Source of the DNA: Rhodobacterales bacterium HKCCE2091
GTDB lineage: Bacteria; Pseudomonadota; Alphaproteobacteria; Rhodobacterales; Rhodobacteraceae
Assembly: GCA_015689685.1 (NCBI GenBank)
Contig: WVSL01000007.1
Location: 62,001 to 126,000, forward strand
DNA length: 64,000 nt
Reading direction: 5' to 3'
Shown here: positions 62,286-64,000 of the stretch, piece after piece
Layout: each line of letters opens with the position of its first letter
Numbering within the stretch: position 1 is the first letter of the stretch
The notes under the pieces: generated by a model
Databases searched by the model: none
Seen by the model: the letters and a program-made list of their open reading frames with translations, nothing else
Told to the model about the DNA's origin: nothing
Translations under genes and position numbers: made by a program

Positions 62286-64000
62286 ATGGAACGGTTGAAA
62301 ACATGGGGCGAAGCCGCCCCCTCGCTGATCGAGGTCGCCGCCGGACGGGCACCCGCGGACCTGGTGGTCCGCAACGCGAAGCTCGTGAACGTTCACACCC
62401 GCGAAGTTCTGGACGGCTGGTCGGTCGCGGTGAAGGACGGCCGGTTCGCCTATGTCGGGCCGGACGCGGGCCACTGCATCGGAGACGGAACCGAGGTCGT
62501 GGACGCGGGCGGGCGTTACCTCGCGCCGGGCCTGTGCGACGGGCACATGCATATCGAGAGTGGAATGCTCACCCCGGCGGAATTCGCCCGCTCGGTGATC
62601 CCCCACGGCACCACGACGATGTTCACCGACCCGCACGAGATCGCCAACGTGCTCGGGCTTGAAGGCGTGCGCCTGATGCATGACGAGGCGCTGATGCAGC
62701 CGGTCAGCATCTACACCCAGATGCCGTCCTGCGCGCCGTCGGCGCCCGGGCTGGAGACGACCGGGCGGGAGCTTGGCCCGGCGGAGGTCGCCGAGGCGAT
62801 GGCCTGGCCCGGGATCATCGGGCTCGGCGAGATGATGAACTTCCCCGGCGTGGTGGCGGGCGACGACAAGATGCTGGCCGAGATGGCCGAGACCGCGAAA
62901 GCCGGCAAGACCATCGGCGGGCATTACGCGAGCCCCGATCTCGGCCCCGCGTTCCACGCCTATGCCGCCGGCGGCCCCGCCGACGACCACGAAGGCACGC
63001 AGGAATCCGACGCCGTCGCACGGATGCGGCAGGGGATGCGGGCGATGCTGCGGCTCGGGTCGGCATGGTACGACGTGAAGGCGCAGATCACGGCCGTGAC
63101 CGAGAAGGGTCTCGACCCGCGCGGGATCATTCTGTGCACCGACGACTGCCATTCCGGCACGCTGGTCCATGACGGGCACATGAACCGGGTCTACCGCCAC
63201 GCGGTCGAATGCGGCTGCGACCCGCTGGTGGCGATGCAGATGTGCACGATCAACACCGCGACCCATTTCGGGCTGGAACGCGAACTCGGCTCCATCGCGC
63301 CGGGGCGGCGGGCCGACATGATCCTGACCTCGGACCTGCGCGCCTTCCCGGTGGAAACCGTGTGGGCGCGCGGGATCAAGGTCGCCGAGGGCGGCGAGTG
63401 CCTCGTCGAGTGCCCGCACCTGGACTGGCCCGCGTCCGCCCGGAACACCGTCCATCTCGGCCGCGACCTGGCGGCGGCGGATTTCGAGATCGCTGCACCG
63501 GAAGGCGCCAACGCGGTCAAGGCGAAGGTGATCGGGGTGGTCGAGAACCAGGCGCCGACGAAGGCGCTGACGGCCGAACTGCCGGTGACCGACGGTATCG
63601 TCGAGGGCGAGGGCGGCGTCTGCCAGATCGCGCTGGTGGAACGGCACCGGGGCACCGGCGGGGTCGTGAACGGTTTCGTCTCCGGCTTCGGCTACGAGGG
63701 ACGGATGGCGATGGCCTCCACCGTCGCCCATGACAGCCACCAGATGATCGTCGTCGGCACCGACCGCGCGAACATGGCCGCCGCGGCGATGCGGCTCGCG
63801 GAGGTCGGCGGCGGCGTCACCCTGTTCCGCGACGGCGCGGAAATGGCTCTGGTCGAACTGCCTGTCGCGGGCCTGATGTCCGACGACCACGCCGCGACCG
63901 TTGCCGCCAAGGCGCAACGCCTGGGCGAGGCGATGGCGGCCTGCGGTTGCACGCTGAACAACGCCTACATGCAACATTCCCTCCTCGCGCTCGTGGTGAT
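62286..64000 (+). CDS. ade: Adenine deaminase (3' end outside the window)
   Basis: 571 codons are present from ATG 62286 and the frame is still open at the window edge. It converts adenine to hypoxanthine in purine salvage. The amidohydrolase metal motif is GLCDGHMHIESG, with His87 and His89. TTTMFTDPHEIANVLG, HGTTT and CTDDCHSGTL are typical of the Ade family. The C-terminal domain (VNGFVSGFGYEGRMAMASTVAHDSHQMIVVG, in parts) is also present. An upstream ORF start is not needed; the alternative GTG or TTG starts have no support. Confidence 0.93.
   Translation, partial: MERLKTWGEAAPSLIEVAAGRAPADLVVRNAKLVNVHTREVLDGWSVAVKDGRFAYVGPDAGHCIGDGTEVVDAGGRYLAPGLCDGHMHIESGMLTPAEFARSVIPHGTTTMFTDPHEIANVLGLEGVRLMHDEALMQPVSIYTQMPSCAPSAPGLETTGRELGPAEVAEAMAWPGIIGLGEMMNFPGVVAGDDKMLAEMAETAKAGKTIGGHYASPDLGPAFHAYAAGGPADDHEGTQESDAVARMRQGMRAMLRLGSAWYDVKAQITAVTEKGLDPRGIILCTDDCHSGTLVHDGHMNRVYRHAVECGCDPLVAMQMCTINTATHFGLERELGSIAPGRRADMILTSDLRAFPVETVWARGIKVAEGGECLVECPHLDWPASARNTVHLGRDLAAADFEIAAPEGANAVKAKVIGVVENQAPTKALTAELPVTDGIVEGEGGVCQIALVERHRGTGGVVNGFVSGFGYEGRMAMASTVAHDSHQMIVVGTDRANMAAAAMRLAEVGGGVTLFRDGAEMALVELPVAGLMSDDHAATVAAKAQRLGEAMAACGCTLNNAYMQHSLLALVV

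Overview
The window is a stretch of chromosome from a high-GC alphaproteobacterium, most likely of the Rhodobacterales (Rhodobacter/Roseobacter type). This is inferred from gene content, not from rRNA, which is absent. The markers are two enzymes of the ethylmalonyl-CoA pathway (an L-malyl-CoA/beta-methylmalyl-CoA lyase and a 556-residue methylsuccinyl-CoA dehydrogenase), the pckA / chvI-chvG / hprK-rapZ-EIIA-HPr cluster, the lepB-rnc-era-recO cluster, and a set of DUF proteins typical of that order. About 75 protein genes are called. Many are packed with ATGA or GTGA start/stop overlaps. No tRNA, rRNA, CRISPR array, prophage or insertion sequence was seen.

Layout. 1-9.4 kb: the end of a PPOX flavoprotein gene, a DUF4177 gene, accA, an AraC/GyrI-like regulator, mcl1, a membrane protein, a MalY-type PLP enzyme, def, fmt and two co-transcribed small genes. 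After these comes a 588-bp gene-free stretch holding two copies of a conserved element that can fold. 9.4-13.8 kb: a minus-strand cluster (TetR, ispH, a glycolipid-binding-like gene, a LysE exporter, a methyltransferase, rnhA, a TRIC channel). 13.9-18.7 kb: DUF1772, two tandem secreted calcium-binding (RTX) proteins, a large exported protein and a NYN-domain protein. 18.8-31.8 kb: folK, rpoZ, rsh, DUF2062, pdxJ, a LysR regulator, small genes, acpS, lepB, rnc, era, recO and thpR. 32-36 kb: mcd with a duplicated 3' remnant, TauE and LysE transporters, DUF3859. 36-45.4 kb: pckA, the ChvI/ChvG two-component system, HPr kinase, RapZ, EIIA-Man, HPr, an acyltransferase and a globin-coupled chemoreceptor. 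45.4-51.7 kb: 3-hydroxybutyryl-CoA dehydrogenase, DUF6473, etfA-etfB, TrhA, PduO-type adenosyltransferase, a small twin-helix protein and an SDR. 51.8-64 kb: an SH3 protein, parC, YjgN plus an M48 protease, a phytase-like esterase, mepA, an MFS transporter, a thioesterase, YggT, msrA, and the 5' part of an adenine deaminase cut by the window edge.

How the genes fit together. Mcl1 and Mcd belong to acetyl-CoA assimilation. EtfAB, hydroxybutyryl-CoA dehydrogenase and the B12 adenosyltransferase (supply of the cofactor for the pathway's mutases) are related in metabolism. pckA lies next to ChvGI and a truncated regulatory PTS (HprK, EIIA, HPr), which suggests control of the gluconeogenic branch point.

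Most of the window is ordinary housekeeping sequence. The least explained signals are: (1) two tandem elements at 8.84-9.29 kb that preserve a 19-bp stem by wobble-compatible changes and each end in a terminator-like hairpin; (2) five 11-bp phased repeats upstream of mcl1; (3) a synonymously diverged remnant of the mcd 3' end with its terminator palindrome; (4) a 130-residue acidic insert inside HPr kinase.
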